From Strigamia acuminata (lineage: Eukaryota > Arthropoda > Chilopoda > Geophilomorpha > Linotaeniidae), in the NCBI GenBank assembly GCA_949358305.1, contig OX442323.1, positions 7,564,001 through 7,628,000 on the forward strand: a stretch of DNA of 64,000 nucleotides, given 5' to 3'. The translations under genes were made by a program, and so were the position numbers. Positions 1-9,019 of the stretch are shown here, one piece after another (position 1 is the first letter of the stretch; each line of letters begins with the position of its first letter). The notes beneath the pieces were generated by a model, which saw nothing but the letters and a program-made list of their open reading frames with translations, did not search any database and was not told the DNA's origin.

Positions 1-2
1 TT

Positions 3-833
3 GTCGTGCGCTTCCGCAAGGTGTATTCCCTGTCTGAGGCTGACGCGGCAGTCTTCTTACAAGATGCGTGTCAGGAAGTTGGAGAGGATACGGCAGAGTT
101 TCTGTGTGAAATGAGTCGTTACCTTGAATTGACAGGTGTGCTAGGGGATCGGCAGCAGTGGAACTTGGCTCAGCATTGGCTGCAGCCGCAGATCACCGAT
201 ACGATGGTCCGGTATGGCGTACATTCCATGTCGCGAGCGATAGATCTGGGTCAGGTGGCGGATCGTGAGTTGAAGATGCGTGCCCTTCAACACCGTAGAT
301 TTGACGAAAAAGGGGTTCGAAAAGGCCTAGTTCCCGCTCCCGAACCCAAACCTAGGAAAGCTAGGGTTGGGGAGACTAGGAAAGTGGAACCGGCTAAGGC
401 AGAGAAACCTCCTGCCCGCCTCCAATTTGATAAACGAAAATTGGTCGCGTTGGCCGAGGTTTTGGGCTATCCGATGGCGGATGGTGACGCGCAGAGTGTC
501 GTCGGGCAGTCCCTGAGGAGTGAACCTCCGGCGCCGACACGGGTAATCAGTGCCCCTGCAAAGGCCCCGGAAGCAAAGGTTCCTCCGGGTGTCGCGGTGG
601 CATTGTGTGGCCATTCCGCTCATTCTTTTGCCAACACGACAAGCCCTCCCAATTTAGTGTTACCACCCGGAGCTGAGTGGGTGCGAAATCGCAAGGATCG
701 TTGGTATATGCGTGATATAGAAAAACGCATTGCTTTATGTCCCCATTGCTTCAAGCCCTGGCAGTTTCCGGGAAACGACCTGGGTCCGTCGACCAACCCG
801 TCCGAGAAGGCGGCGGACCCGAAACGCAAGTAA
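3..833 (+). CDS. gag: Gag polyprotein, C-terminal part (5' truncated by window edge)
   Basis: The frame is open from the window edge to TAA at 831-833, so the true start lies upstream; the first in-frame GTG at 6 is not a credible start. The first ~100 residues look like the helical end of a capsid. They are followed by a basic, proline- and lysine-rich stretch (about residues 100-140) and a C-terminal segment with a Cys/His cluster near residue 200 (CGHSAH) and a CPHC near residue 244. This is not the usual CCHC knuckle, but a nucleic-acid-binding zinc site is plausible. Gag would form the particle and package RNA. Its last 97 bases overlap pol in the -1 frame. Assignment as Gag rests mainly on position before Pol. 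Confidence 0.75.
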   Translation, partial: VVRFRKVYSLSEADAAVFLQDACQEVGEDTAEFLCEMSRYLELTGVLGDRQQWNLAQHWLQPQITDTMVRYGVHSMSRAIDLGQVADRELKMRALQHRRFDEKGVRKGLVPAPEPKPRKARVGETRKVEPAKAEKPPARLQFDKRKLVALAEVLGYPMADGDAQSVVGQSLRSEPPAPTRVISAPAKAPEAKVPPGVAVALCGHSAHSFANTTSPPNLVLPPGAEWVRNRKDRWYMRDIEKRIALCPHCFKPWQFPGNDLGPSTNPSEKAADPKRK

Positions 834-3800
834 ATCGGTCGTTGGCTGCTTCTACAGGTGGCCCAAGTGATTGGATCGAGCCACCGAAACCAGCAGAAGT
901 TGATGCTACTGTCGTGGCTGGTGCCCCTCCAAAAATGACAAATTTTATCATGTTGTCGCCACCCGAGTTCTTGGCTTCTAAAGAACCGAAGCTGATAATC
1001 GGGTTGCAGGACCGTTGTCGCCGCGATGCGCCCTTCGTTAAGATAGCTTGGGTGAACATCGAGTTTATAGCCCTAATGGATAGCGGAGCGCAGACATGTA
1101 TAATGACTATGCCGCTGTTCAAGAGGCTTTCCAAGGAAATTGGAGTGGAGATGGTTCCGATGGACGAGACAATTCGGACCGCGTCAAATCAAATTGAACG
1201 CGTCATTGGTTGTGTGCAGATTGCCGTCCGAGCCCCCTTGGCGGTAGTTTGCTTTACTTGTCTCATCATTGCTCAGGGGTCGCAAGAACTCCTCCTGGGA
1301 TTGGACTTTTGTAAGGCCGTTGGTTTATGCGTAGATCACGGCAATAACTATTGGTTTCTCCTGGGAGATGGAACGCGTCACCCCTTCCTGAATGAGGAGC
1401 AAGCCCGAGCCTCCGATCCAGTGGTCCTTTTCCCTCTGACCAAGGAACAACCCTCGTTGCCAGAGGGGGTTTGCGTCCGAGGCCCGCCTCTGTACAACTT
1501 GCCGGGAATGAGGAATCCGCCGGTTAAATTACCGGAAAATCCAGCGGAACCCATTAGCTCGGTTAAGCAGGAGGTGAAGCCGGACGAGGACACTCCTCCA
1601 GTTGAAAGGGAGGAGCCCGTGGCTAAGCCGCCGATTGGTGATGTGAACTGCGTTTTCCTGAGCAAGCGTGAATTTGAAGAAGAGTTGTTTGAGCCTCCGT
1701 ATTCGGACAATCCCCACATTGTGAAGGTTGTTTTGGCTCGGAGGAACCCTGACTCTCAGCAGTGGACATTCATTTGGTCTCCCAGGAGGCGTGAAAGGGC
1801 GCGCAAGAGTATTGTGCGGATAACGCGTAAACCTGGAAAACGGACCATGTGTTTGAGCCAAATGCGTCGGGCAGTTAAATTGCGCAAGGCGAGGGTGAAG
1901 ACGGCTACTCGAAGCCCTTCGGTGGCCCTTACGGCTTCTCCTGTGGTGGGGGGCGGCGTGGGCGACGTGGAGACTCCTCCTACTTTTCCTATAACGGAAG
2001 GTGTTGAGAGTACTCCTAGACGGCATGATATTAATTTTGTGCAATATATCCCGAATAGGGACCCGACCAAACTCACTTGGGTCTACGACCAATTGTGTAA
2101 TCAGTTGGAGCCCAAACGCATAACTCATCTAATGGATGCGTTGAAACCAGTTGCTCACATTTTCCGTGAGGAGCTGGGGCTCTGCAATAATACGCAATTT
2201 GAGGTGAATTTGAAGCCCGACTTTAGGCCGATTCATGTGCCGGTACGTCCGGTGAATCCGGCAAAAAAGGACATTATCGACGCTTACATAGACCAGAAAA
2301 TGGCACAAGGAGTAATAAGACGCTCCAAAAGTGACTGTGCTGTGGCGCCAGTTGTGGTCCCGAAGAAGGACGGGCGCTGGCGCTGCGCTATGGACTTTAG
2401 GCCGATAAATGCCCAAACCTTGCCCGACGTTTATCCGCTCCCAGATATCGACAACATCTTTGCATATCTTGGTGGAGCAAAGTGGTTTTCCATAATCGAC
2501 GGAAGGGAAGCGTTCCATCAAATAGGGGTCCGACCTGGAGATGAACGATATCTCGCGTTCGTCACCCACAGGGGACTCTATGAGTATACGCGTATGCCCT
2601 TCGGTCCAATTAACGGGCCGGCCACCCTGCAGCGCGCCATGAATCTTACACTGGCTGAACACCTCTACAAATTCGTCTTTGTCTATATCGACGATATTAT
2701 TGTCTTTAGCAAGACCTTCGAGGAGCATGTTGTTCACCTGCAAAAGGTGCTCTCGCTCCTCGATAACGCCGGTTTTACCATGAACGCCGGGAAGACTGAA
2801 TTGTGTAAGAGGAGCCTTGAGGTTCTTGGCCATATCGTTGAAGAGGGAATTATCCGACCCAACCCGAAGAAAACGGACGCTATCCAAAAATACCCGGCGC
2901 CGACTAACCTCAAGGAGCTGCAACGCTTCAAGGGGATGGTCGGGTATTATGCGTCGTTCTTCCCCGGTTTTTCCAAGACTTGCGAGGTATTTCGTGTTCT
3001 GATGCGAAAAAATGCGCCTTGGGTGTGGAAGCCCGAGCACCAGGCGGCCTTTGAGTATTTGAAAAACCAGATTTCGTTGTCTACATTGCATAGGAATTTC
3101 CCCGATTGGACGAAACCCTATATTCTCCAAACAGACGCTAGTTATTCGGGGCTTGGTGCCGTCTTGATGCAAATCAACAATGACGGTGTACGCGTTCCCA
3201 TTGCCTTCGCGTCGAGAGCCTTAAACAAGGCGGAGAAGAATTATATGACAACTGAAATCGAATGCCTGGCCGCTGTGTGGGCTGTGAAGCGCTTCAGGGC
3301 GTATCTCGAGCTAATGGACTTTTACCTCGAGAGTGACCATAAGTCCTTGCTGTGGCTTTTCACCCAACGAGAGCCCAAGGGTCGATTGGCGCGCTGGATT
3401 CTTTCTTTGTCGGAATATCGTTTTACGTTCCTACACTGCAGTGGAACAAAGAATCGAGTTGCTGACGCGTTGAGCCGCGCCCCTGTCGACCCACCAATCG
3501 AGTTGGAAGATGAGGACTGCCCAGCTTTGGACGACACATGTTATTGTGCGTTCTTTGACGATTACAGGGATTGGCCTGTGCCAAAGATGGAGGAGTTGGA
3601 AGATTTAACGCTTTTTAAACCATCAAATGCTAAAATTGTTCGAGCTGTCACAATGCGTCGTCAAAAACGCATCTTGCTCGCCAGGTTGGCCGGAGCGGCT
3701 CTGGGGTCGGTGGATATTAGTCCGGTGGACAACAACCCTCCAAAAAGGAAGAGGGGACGTCCACGAAAGCACCCGATCGCCGGAGGACCAACACCAGTTG

Positions 3801-5863
3801 GAGCTACTCCGGTGAAAAGGAGGAGGGGTCGACCAAGGAAATATCCGGTCGTCCAAAACCCAATGATTGATGAGCTCATTTCCGATGATGAGGAGTCCGT
3901 GGCAATTTCTCTTCCTGTTGGGGATCCCCCCGAGAAGAGGAAAAGGGGCCGACCGAGGAAGCACCCAATTATTGAGGACCCGGTGGAGCAACTAATCTCC
4001 GAGGATGAAGAGTCCACGGCGGTTTCCTTGCCTGGGGACGTCCCTGTGAAAAAGAAGAGGGGGCGACCGAAGAAGGTTGGGGAGAAGAGACCTGTTGGTA
4101 GGCCCAAAAAGGCTCCCATAATCTTCGACCGTGCTTCCGACTCTGAAGGCAGTGAAATGTCCCTTTTAAGTGGGGAGCCGCCAGGTGACACGGATTCTGA
4201 CGAGTTCCGGATTCCGGACTTGCCACTGGATTTGGGGCCTGCGACGCGGACGCGGCGACAATTGGCCTCTCCAACACCCTCCGTCGACCCGGAGTTGTCC
4301 CAACACTCCGACCACTCCTCCGACGGCAGTTTTTACTCACTTCCTGCGGATCACCCGACAATTGAGATACTTCCAACGCAGAAAGCCATTAAAGAAGCCC
4401 AAAACGCCGATGAATGGTCGAAAGGACTAATCTCGTATCTCAGTTCGAAAAGTCTTCCGCCGGATGAGGAAGAGGCTGAAAGGGTCAAGAAGCAAGCAAT
4501 TGACATGGCTTTATACAGAGGCTTGCTTTGCAAGTTCCCTCCAACCAAAATTGGTCAGCGGGCTCCTACGCGTCGGATATATCTTCCACAGCCGCTACGC
4601 TACAAGTATTTCCACTGCCTACATTTCCCGCCTACCTCCGGCCATCTGGGCATCGAAAAGACTATGATGCGTCTAAAAACCCGCGTGTTTTGGCCGGGGA
4701 TGAAAAAAGATGTAACGGAGTGGATCAAGGTGTGCGAGTCCTGTCAAAGGGCGAAAGTGGAGCGAAGACTTCCGTACGGCGAGATGGAGACTGCGAAGCC
4801 AAGGAGGTTATTTCGAACTATTTACGTCGATTATTTCGGAAAGAAGCTAAAGTCGACTGGCGGCCACTGCTACGCGTTTGTCATGGTTGATGCCGCCAGT
4901 CGTTGGGTGGATGTACGCCTAACCGAAAGAGCCGGTGTGTCCACCACAATCAAACAGCTTAAGAAATTCACTAATCGATGGGCATATCCAAAAACCGTCA
5001 TTAGTGACAACGCCCCCACTTTCCGCTCCGCCAAATTTCAGGCGCAGTGTGCGGAAATGGGAATGGTCAATAAGTACCTGTCTGTGTACCATCCGCAGGG
5101 GAACTTGGCGGAAAGACTCAACCAATCGCTCAAAACATGCATCCTTGCGTATATTGATGAACATACGCGTTGGGATCGACATATTGGTTCATTTATTCTC
5201 GCCATCAACTCTGCATACCAGACATCACTTAAATTTTCACCGTATATGATGGTTACGGGACAGGAAGCACGGTTTCCAGGCGACATGGACTCGGATACGG
5301 ACGACGGAGAACCACTACCACCAGACGAGGCTCAATTTCTCCATCGATATTTGCTACGCGTTCGAGAAGAAGCTAAGAAGAACTTGGAGGCCGCCAACTT
5401 ACGCCACAAGAGGTGGTATGACCGGAAACGGCGGCCACACGCGTTCAAACCTGGAGATTGGGTCACCGTCAAAAATCGGACTTTGTCGTCGACCGACAAA
5501 CAGGTAAGTTCGGGTTTCCAACACCGAACCGAGGGCGTTTACCTGCTGCATCGTCTTCTTGGACCGAATACCGTGCTTTTAATGGACGAGAATGGGAACA
5601 TTTCACAGCCGATTCACGTGGCGGATCTTCGCCACTGGTATCAGGCGCCAGAACCAGAACCGGAAGTTCCCGACGTCGCCAGTGACCTGGAAGATGAAGA
5701 ATCTGGACTGGAAATGGAAAATTTGACACCAGAGGACCAGGACGACATCTCCGCCCGTGTTGCTCAACTTCAGACGGAAATTCGCTCCATTTGTATAAAC
5801 TTTGCGAAGGAACGATGTTCACGCGTTAAAACATCGGAAAACACGGCGGAAGTCGTCTCCTAA
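737..5863 (+). CDS. pol: Pol polyprotein: protease, RT, RNase H, AT-hook insert, integrase
   Basis: This 1708-codon frame is open from 716 and is entered by -1 frameshift at 770-776, so the ATG at 737 is probably not used. Domains seen: aspartic protease with DSGA at residues 115-118; reverse transcriptase with the active-site box YIDD at 650-653; RNase H beginning near the catalytic TDAS (D800); five AT-hook cores (GRPRK/GRPKK type) at about residues 1003-1128 with acidic spacers; integrase with an HHCC-like zinc finger around residues 1290-1340, catalytic D1365, D1424 and E1459 (34 residues between the last two), and a GPY/F-like C-terminal module near residues 1600-1640. It copies the element RNA to DNA and integrates it. 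The frame has no stops and all catalytic residues seen are present. The AT-hook block is unusual for Pol. Confidence 0.95.
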   Translation: MSPLLQALAVSGKRPGSVDQPVREGGGPETQVNRSLAASTGGPSDWIEPPKPAEVDATVVAGAPPKMTNFIMLSPPEFLASKEPKLIIGLQDRCRRDAPFVKIAWVNIEFIALMDSGAQTCIMTMPLFKRLSKEIGVEMVPMDETIRTASNQIERVIGCVQIAVRAPLAVVCFTCLIIAQGSQELLLGLDFCKAVGLCVDHGNNYWFLLGDGTRHPFLNEEQARASDPVVLFPLTKEQPSLPEGVCVRGPPLYNLPGMRNPPVKLPENPAEPISSVKQEVKPDEDTPPVEREEPVAKPPIGDVNCVFLSKREFEEELFEPPYSDNPHIVKVVLARRNPDSQQWTFIWSPRRRERARKSIVRITRKPGKRTMCLSQMRRAVKLRKARVKTATRSPSVALTASPVVGGGVGDVETPPTFPITEGVESTPRRHDINFVQYIPNRDPTKLTWVYDQLCNQLEPKRITHLMDALKPVAHIFREELGLCNNTQFEVNLKPDFRPIHVPVRPVNPAKKDIIDAYIDQKMAQGVIRRSKSDCAVAPVVVPKKDGRWRCAMDFRPINAQTLPDVYPLPDIDNIFAYLGGAKWFSIIDGREAFHQIGVRPGDERYLAFVTHRGLYEYTRMPFGPINGPATLQRAMNLTLAEHLYKFVFVYIDDIIVFSKTFEEHVVHLQKVLSLLDNAGFTMNAGKTELCKRSLEVLGHIVEEGIIRPNPKKTDAIQKYPAPTNLKELQRFKGMVGYYASFFPGFSKTCEVFRVLMRKNAPWVWKPEHQAAFEYLKNQISLSTLHRNFPDWTKPYILQTDASYSGLGAVLMQINNDGVRVPIAFASRALNKAEKNYMTTEIECLAAVWAVKRFRAYLELMDFYLESDHKSLLWLFTQREPKGRLARWILSLSEYRFTFLHCSGTKNRVADALSRAPVDPPIELEDEDCPALDDTCYCAFFDDYRDWPVPKMEELEDLTLFKPSNAKIVRAVTMRRQKRILLARLAGAALGSVDISPVDNNPPKRKRGRPRKHPIAGGPTPVGATPVKRRRGRPRKYPVVQNPMIDELISDDEESVAISLPVGDPPEKRKRGRPRKHPIIEDPVEQLISEDEESTAVSLPGDVPVKKKRGRPKKVGEKRPVGRPKKAPIIFDRASDSEGSEMSLLSGEPPGDTDSDEFRIPDLPLDLGPATRTRRQLASPTPSVDPELSQHSDHSSDGSFYSLPADHPTIEILPTQKAIKEAQNADEWSKGLISYLSSKSLPPDEEEAERVKKQAIDMALYRGLLCKFPPTKIGQRAPTRRIYLPQPLRYKYFHCLHFPPTSGHLGIEKTMMRLKTRVFWPGMKKDVTEWIKVCESCQRAKVERRLPYGEMETAKPRRLFRTIYVDYFGKKLKSTGGHCYAFVMVDAASRWVDVRLTERAGVSTTIKQLKKFTNRWAYPKTVISDNAPTFRSAKFQAQCAEMGMVNKYLSVYHPQGNLAERLNQSLKTCILAYIDEHTRWDRHIGSFILAINSAYQTSLKFSPYMMVTGQEARFPGDMDSDTDDGEPLPPDEAQFLHRYLLRVREEAKKNLEAANLRHKRWYDRKRRPHAFKPGDWVTVKNRTLSSTDKQVSSGFQHRTEGVYLLHRLLGPNTVLLMDENGNISQPIHVADLRHWYQAPEPEPEVPDVASDLEDEESGLEMENLTPEDQDDISARVAQLQTEIRSICINFAKERCSRVKTSENTAEVVS
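770..820 (+). promoter_or_regulatory. Programmed -1 ribosomal frameshift signal between gag and pol
   Basis: The heptamer G GGA AAC lies at 770-776 in the correct register of the gag frame (GGA at 771, AAC at 774). It is a canonical X XXY YYZ slippery site. After a 5-nt spacer, 782-791 (GGGTCCGTCG) pairs with 811-820 (CGGCGGACCC) in a 10-bp stem with one G-U pair and a 19-nt loop. Slipping back one base gives GGG AAA C and enters the pol frame, which is open from 716. The gag stop follows at 831. This explains how Pol is made without its own start. Confidence 0.88.
5501..5509 (+). promoter_or_regulatory. Candidate splice donor inside pol
   Basis: CAG|GTAAGT, a perfect consensus 5' splice site, occurs within the integrase C-terminal coding region. 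It could serve a spliced subgenomic RNA for the downstream ORF, as env-type ORFs use in some retroelements. This is inference from motif only; a donor further 5' is equally possible. Confidence 0.35.
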
Positions 5864-7237
5864 TTGTGTCAAAGCGTTATTTGTTTCTTTATTGTATTTG
5901 GAAATTATTCCTAATTTTTACTTGTTTTATTTGTTAATCTTAAGTTTTTGTACTTTTTCCGTGTCTTTGCCCGTTTGTCGGGGCTCAAGTTCGCTATTCA
6001 GAAGAATTGGTGACTAATTTCCTCGTGGGGGGGCGCTGAGTGTTCATTGGTCAGATGACCGACCACGTGTTTTTCACACTTGTGCTCGGTCGCCATTTTC
6101 CCCCACTTGTTGGATGCATTTACCTCGTGCGATCTCAGCTGAGTTCGGCAACGCGTAGAATAGCGGATTTGAGTCTTCGACGGGGCGAGGAGCATTGGAT
6201 TTTAGTGTATTTGTAACCGTGAGTGTGTTTATTTTTCATTTCATGGACAATTTTGTATTTTTACTCGTGAGTTAGTGTGGCGAACGCCGTCGCTCGCGCC
6301 GTGTCGACAAAACTTTATTTTTTCACGCCTTATTGTTAGAATTATTGAGTTATTCAATTGTTTAACTTCGTTTAGTTTGATTTTACGCGTTGTTAGTTTT
6401 GTTTTGACATTTTTACGGCTCGGGCTTGGAATTTTCGTCACTCTCACTTTTCGAGAAACAACATGGCCGAATTTGCACTTCGTTGAGGAATTTTGTTAGG
6501 GTCACGTGACTGAGTTTTAGCCTCAATCCGGGCCTCGGCGTCCATCTTTGTTGGACTTAGAACATTTTTCTTCGTGTTTGTCTTTTGACATTTAGTCGCG
6601 CGCTCGTGCTCGTGCTCACATTTGTTTAGAATGCCTATGCATTTACAGGACGCGTACTTTGTACTTTTCACGTTCTTGTTTGTATTTTACTTGGAAGAGC
6701 TTTGTTATTGCTTATTTGTTTGCACTTTAGATATTTTGATCTTTATTCTCAATTTATTCATGTAATGCGAACCCGTTTTTTGTGCGTATATCTTTGGCTA
6801 TTTCATGTTATATACTGGGTGTTCTGCATCTTAGTTGAAGCTGTATATTGGGAGTGTGCAACTGCATTTTATATTAATTTGTACCTTTTCTTTGAAATTA
6901 TCAAATTGTCAGTTATAGCGCTTGTATTCACCTTGTGGGTTATAGCGAGTATTTTGGAATCCGGTGCTTGTCAGCGGCCTGGATAGCTACTTCTCAACTA
7001 TGCTGGTTAATGCTGAGGCTTATGCATTTTTCGTTTTGATTATGTTCATTTATGCGTTGCACACTTATGTAAATTTCCTCATTAGAACCAGCGTCATAAT
7101 TCTGAGCACTGTGTATTTTTTGTTTGTTCGCCATGTTTATATGCGTTGAATTTTTGTCCATGAATTTGAACCATTTTGTAATTTATTGTTTGTTCATTTG
7201 TTTACATTCTTTCTGTGATTTAGAGTAGTGTGTTGTC
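5864..7237 (+). other. T-rich non-coding spacer between pol and ORF3
   Basis: This 1.37 kb stretch has no long ORF and is strongly T-rich on the + strand. It contains a G run at 6026-6032 and ACGCGT at about 6150, 6384 and 6651. Near its end a pyrimidine tract followed by TTTAG (7222-7223) makes a plausible splice acceptor 14 bases before the ORF3 ATG. I saw no copy of this stretch elsewhere in the window, so it is not obviously an LTR, though the G run near 6026 could be a polypurine tract. Confidence 0.5.
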
Positions 7238-9019
7238 ATGGCAGACTCGGACAGCGACAATGAGAGCCTCGATGATGTGTCGACCGATGAAGAATTTTGG
7301 GACGACGAGGGAGCGGCAGGAGCGGAACAATGCCCGGATCCGCGTCCACGTTCCTCAACGCGTCGTGGGACCTACAAGCCGCCCTACCCAGTTCCGGATT
7401 TGTATGCCGGTGGACCAATTTTGATTCCGCCATGGCACCCCGATCATCCAAAAGAGGGAGGATTCCCTAACTTCGAGATATGTCCCTACTGCTCGGGTTG
7501 GGGGCACATTGAGAGGGGGACCAAGGAATGCCCGGCGTGTAAAGGAAAAGGCGCCCTCCGCCGTGGCCCCTTCAAGATTTGGATGCGTCGGCTTCAGGCG
7601 ATGGCGCTCCGTAAGCCTTTTTGGGACAGACGGGACCTTTCACAGTTTAAATGGCCGGAGGAATTCCAAGTAATCCGGGGTGACGCGTACGCCACAACGC
7701 GTTTTGTCCGGCGCCACGAGACGTTTTGGAGGAACACCGTGTCGGAGGCCACGGCGGCTGGGATTAGACCTAGAAATTGGCAGTATCCGCCGATGAACTC
7801 GATTGTGCCGGTGGAGGGAGCTTGTGCACCCCCGTTGCCAGTGATGTTGCGTGGACTTCCAGACGGCACGAGTTCGATTAATGTCATCCGACATTCCAAT
7901 CAGGACGAGATGCCGACCATTACGCGTCCCCTCCACTCTAGGGAGCTGCAGAAGAGAGAGGATCCCGAAACGGTGACCAGATGGGGAGCCACACCCGAGG
8001 AGGAGGAACAGGAACGCGTACGCTGTATCGAGGAGCGTAACGAACACCTGATTGAGGAGATCGCCCAGCTTCGTCGGCTCCATCTCCACGCGGCCGCCCG
8101 CCTCCGACGAGCTATACCACCCGACTCCACTGTGGAGATTCGAGATGTGACCGAGGCGGCAGGAGGACTTCCGGCAGTTGAGGCGTCGCAGCCCTTTTGT
8201 GAGGTGGAAGAATTGGCTTTGGTCCCGGTGAGGAGGGCCGCGGAGACGCCTACGGTCATCCAGGAGGCACCCAAGACGGCGGGAGAAACTCCTGAACAGT
8301 TTTTGGCCCGGAATTGTAGTGGGTATTCGCGTCACCAACAATCAGCGCGTACTCGCTTGGAGCGACGGGCCCTCGCCAAGATTGCGGAAGGGCATATTCG
8401 GGGCATTTCTGGAGGAAGAGTCGCTGGTGGCGCGCCGGCCCCGTGTAAGCGAAAGGCCATCATGCCTGCCCCCGAGCCGGACGTCGTACCCGAGCAGGCG
8501 ACACGTAGATTTGAGCGCCAGGCCCGGCGAAATTCGAGCCCCAGTTGCAACCCCCTTGCGGTTTCCAGCATGAACTTTAGGGACTTGAGTGCTGCGGTTC
8601 AGCGAGTGATTTTCCGCCAGCAAAGCAATAGCGACTGGATGCGTTATACGCGTGTGAGTGAGTTTCCCACGACTGTGTGGGCACGCACCGGTTTCGACGA
8701 GCTTTTTCCCTTTGGGGCCCTCGATTGGCAACGGCCTTCCCTTCGCGATCCGACGACCTTTTTACAGGCGGACCCGGACTTGTGGCGGCAGTATTTTTAT
8801 GCCGTCGCGAGGGCAGAACATGGGTGGCCGGAGAACCAGGCCATGGCCCTCTTCGAGCTGGACGACACTCAGATCGGGGCCCTGGAGCAGCTCATCGCGT
8901 CCAACCTTACGCGTTATCGCCCCCGAAACGAGGACCAGCTTGGGGATGTGATTGCGTGTCGTGTGGTGCTCCTGGTCGAGGAGATTCTCCGTGTGGTGTT
9001 CCCAGGAGATAGTGACTAA
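7238..9019 (+). CDS. Retroelement ORF3, 593 aa, unknown function, DnaJ-like zinc motif
   Basis: I do not recognise this protein. It has an acidic N-terminus (about the first 25 residues), then two CxxCxGxG-type repeats, C82-C85 and C98-C101, resembling half of the DnaJ zinc-binding domain. There is no J domain. Residues ~252-292 are rich in E, R and L and could form a coiled coil. A basic, alanine- and proline-rich stretch follows (around 390-440). The last ~150 residues look folded, with several aromatic residues and a helical end. No signal peptide or membrane span is seen, so it does not look like an envelope protein despite its position after pol. The start ATG is in a good context (GTCATGG) and lies just after a candidate splice acceptor. 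ACGCGT is frequent here (7 copies). It is intact, suggesting the element needs it. Confidence 0.7.
   Translation: MADSDSDNESLDDVSTDEEFWDDEGAAGAEQCPDPRPRSSTRRGTYKPPYPVPDLYAGGPILIPPWHPDHPKEGGFPNFEICPYCSGWGHIERGTKECPACKGKGALRRGPFKIWMRRLQAMALRKPFWDRRDLSQFKWPEEFQVIRGDAYATTRFVRRHETFWRNTVSEATAAGIRPRNWQYPPMNSIVPVEGACAPPLPVMLRGLPDGTSSINVIRHSNQDEMPTITRPLHSRELQKREDPETVTRWGATPEEEEQERVRCIEERNEHLIEEIAQLRRLHLHAAARLRRAIPPDSTVEIRDVTEAAGGLPAVEASQPFCEVEELALVPVRRAAETPTVIQEAPKTAGETPEQFLARNCSGYSRHQQSARTRLERRALAKIAEGHIRGISGGRVAGGAPAPCKRKAIMPAPEPDVVPEQATRRFERQARRNSSPSCNPLAVSSMNFRDLSAAVQRVIFRQQSNSDWMRYTRVSEFPTTVWARTGFDELFPFGALDWQRPSLRDPTTFLQADPDLWRQYFYAVARAEHGWPENQAMALFELDDTQIGALEQLIASNLTRYRPRNEDQLGDVIACRVVLLVEEILRVVFPGDSD

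Noticed and set aside
2129-3172. 347-codon minus-strand ORF inside pol
   Set aside because: Shadow of the reverse transcriptase coding region; no domain recognised.
5864-7237. Spacer as an internal LTR marking two tandem elements
   Set aside because: No second copy of this sequence was noticed in 9020-10811, and ORF3 does not resemble a Gag start.
7480-7560. ORF3 as a DnaJ chaperone
   Set aside because: Only two CxxCxGxG repeats instead of four and no J domain.
7238-9019. ORF3 as an envelope glycoprotein
   Set aside because: No signal peptide, membrane span or fusion-like segment is visible.
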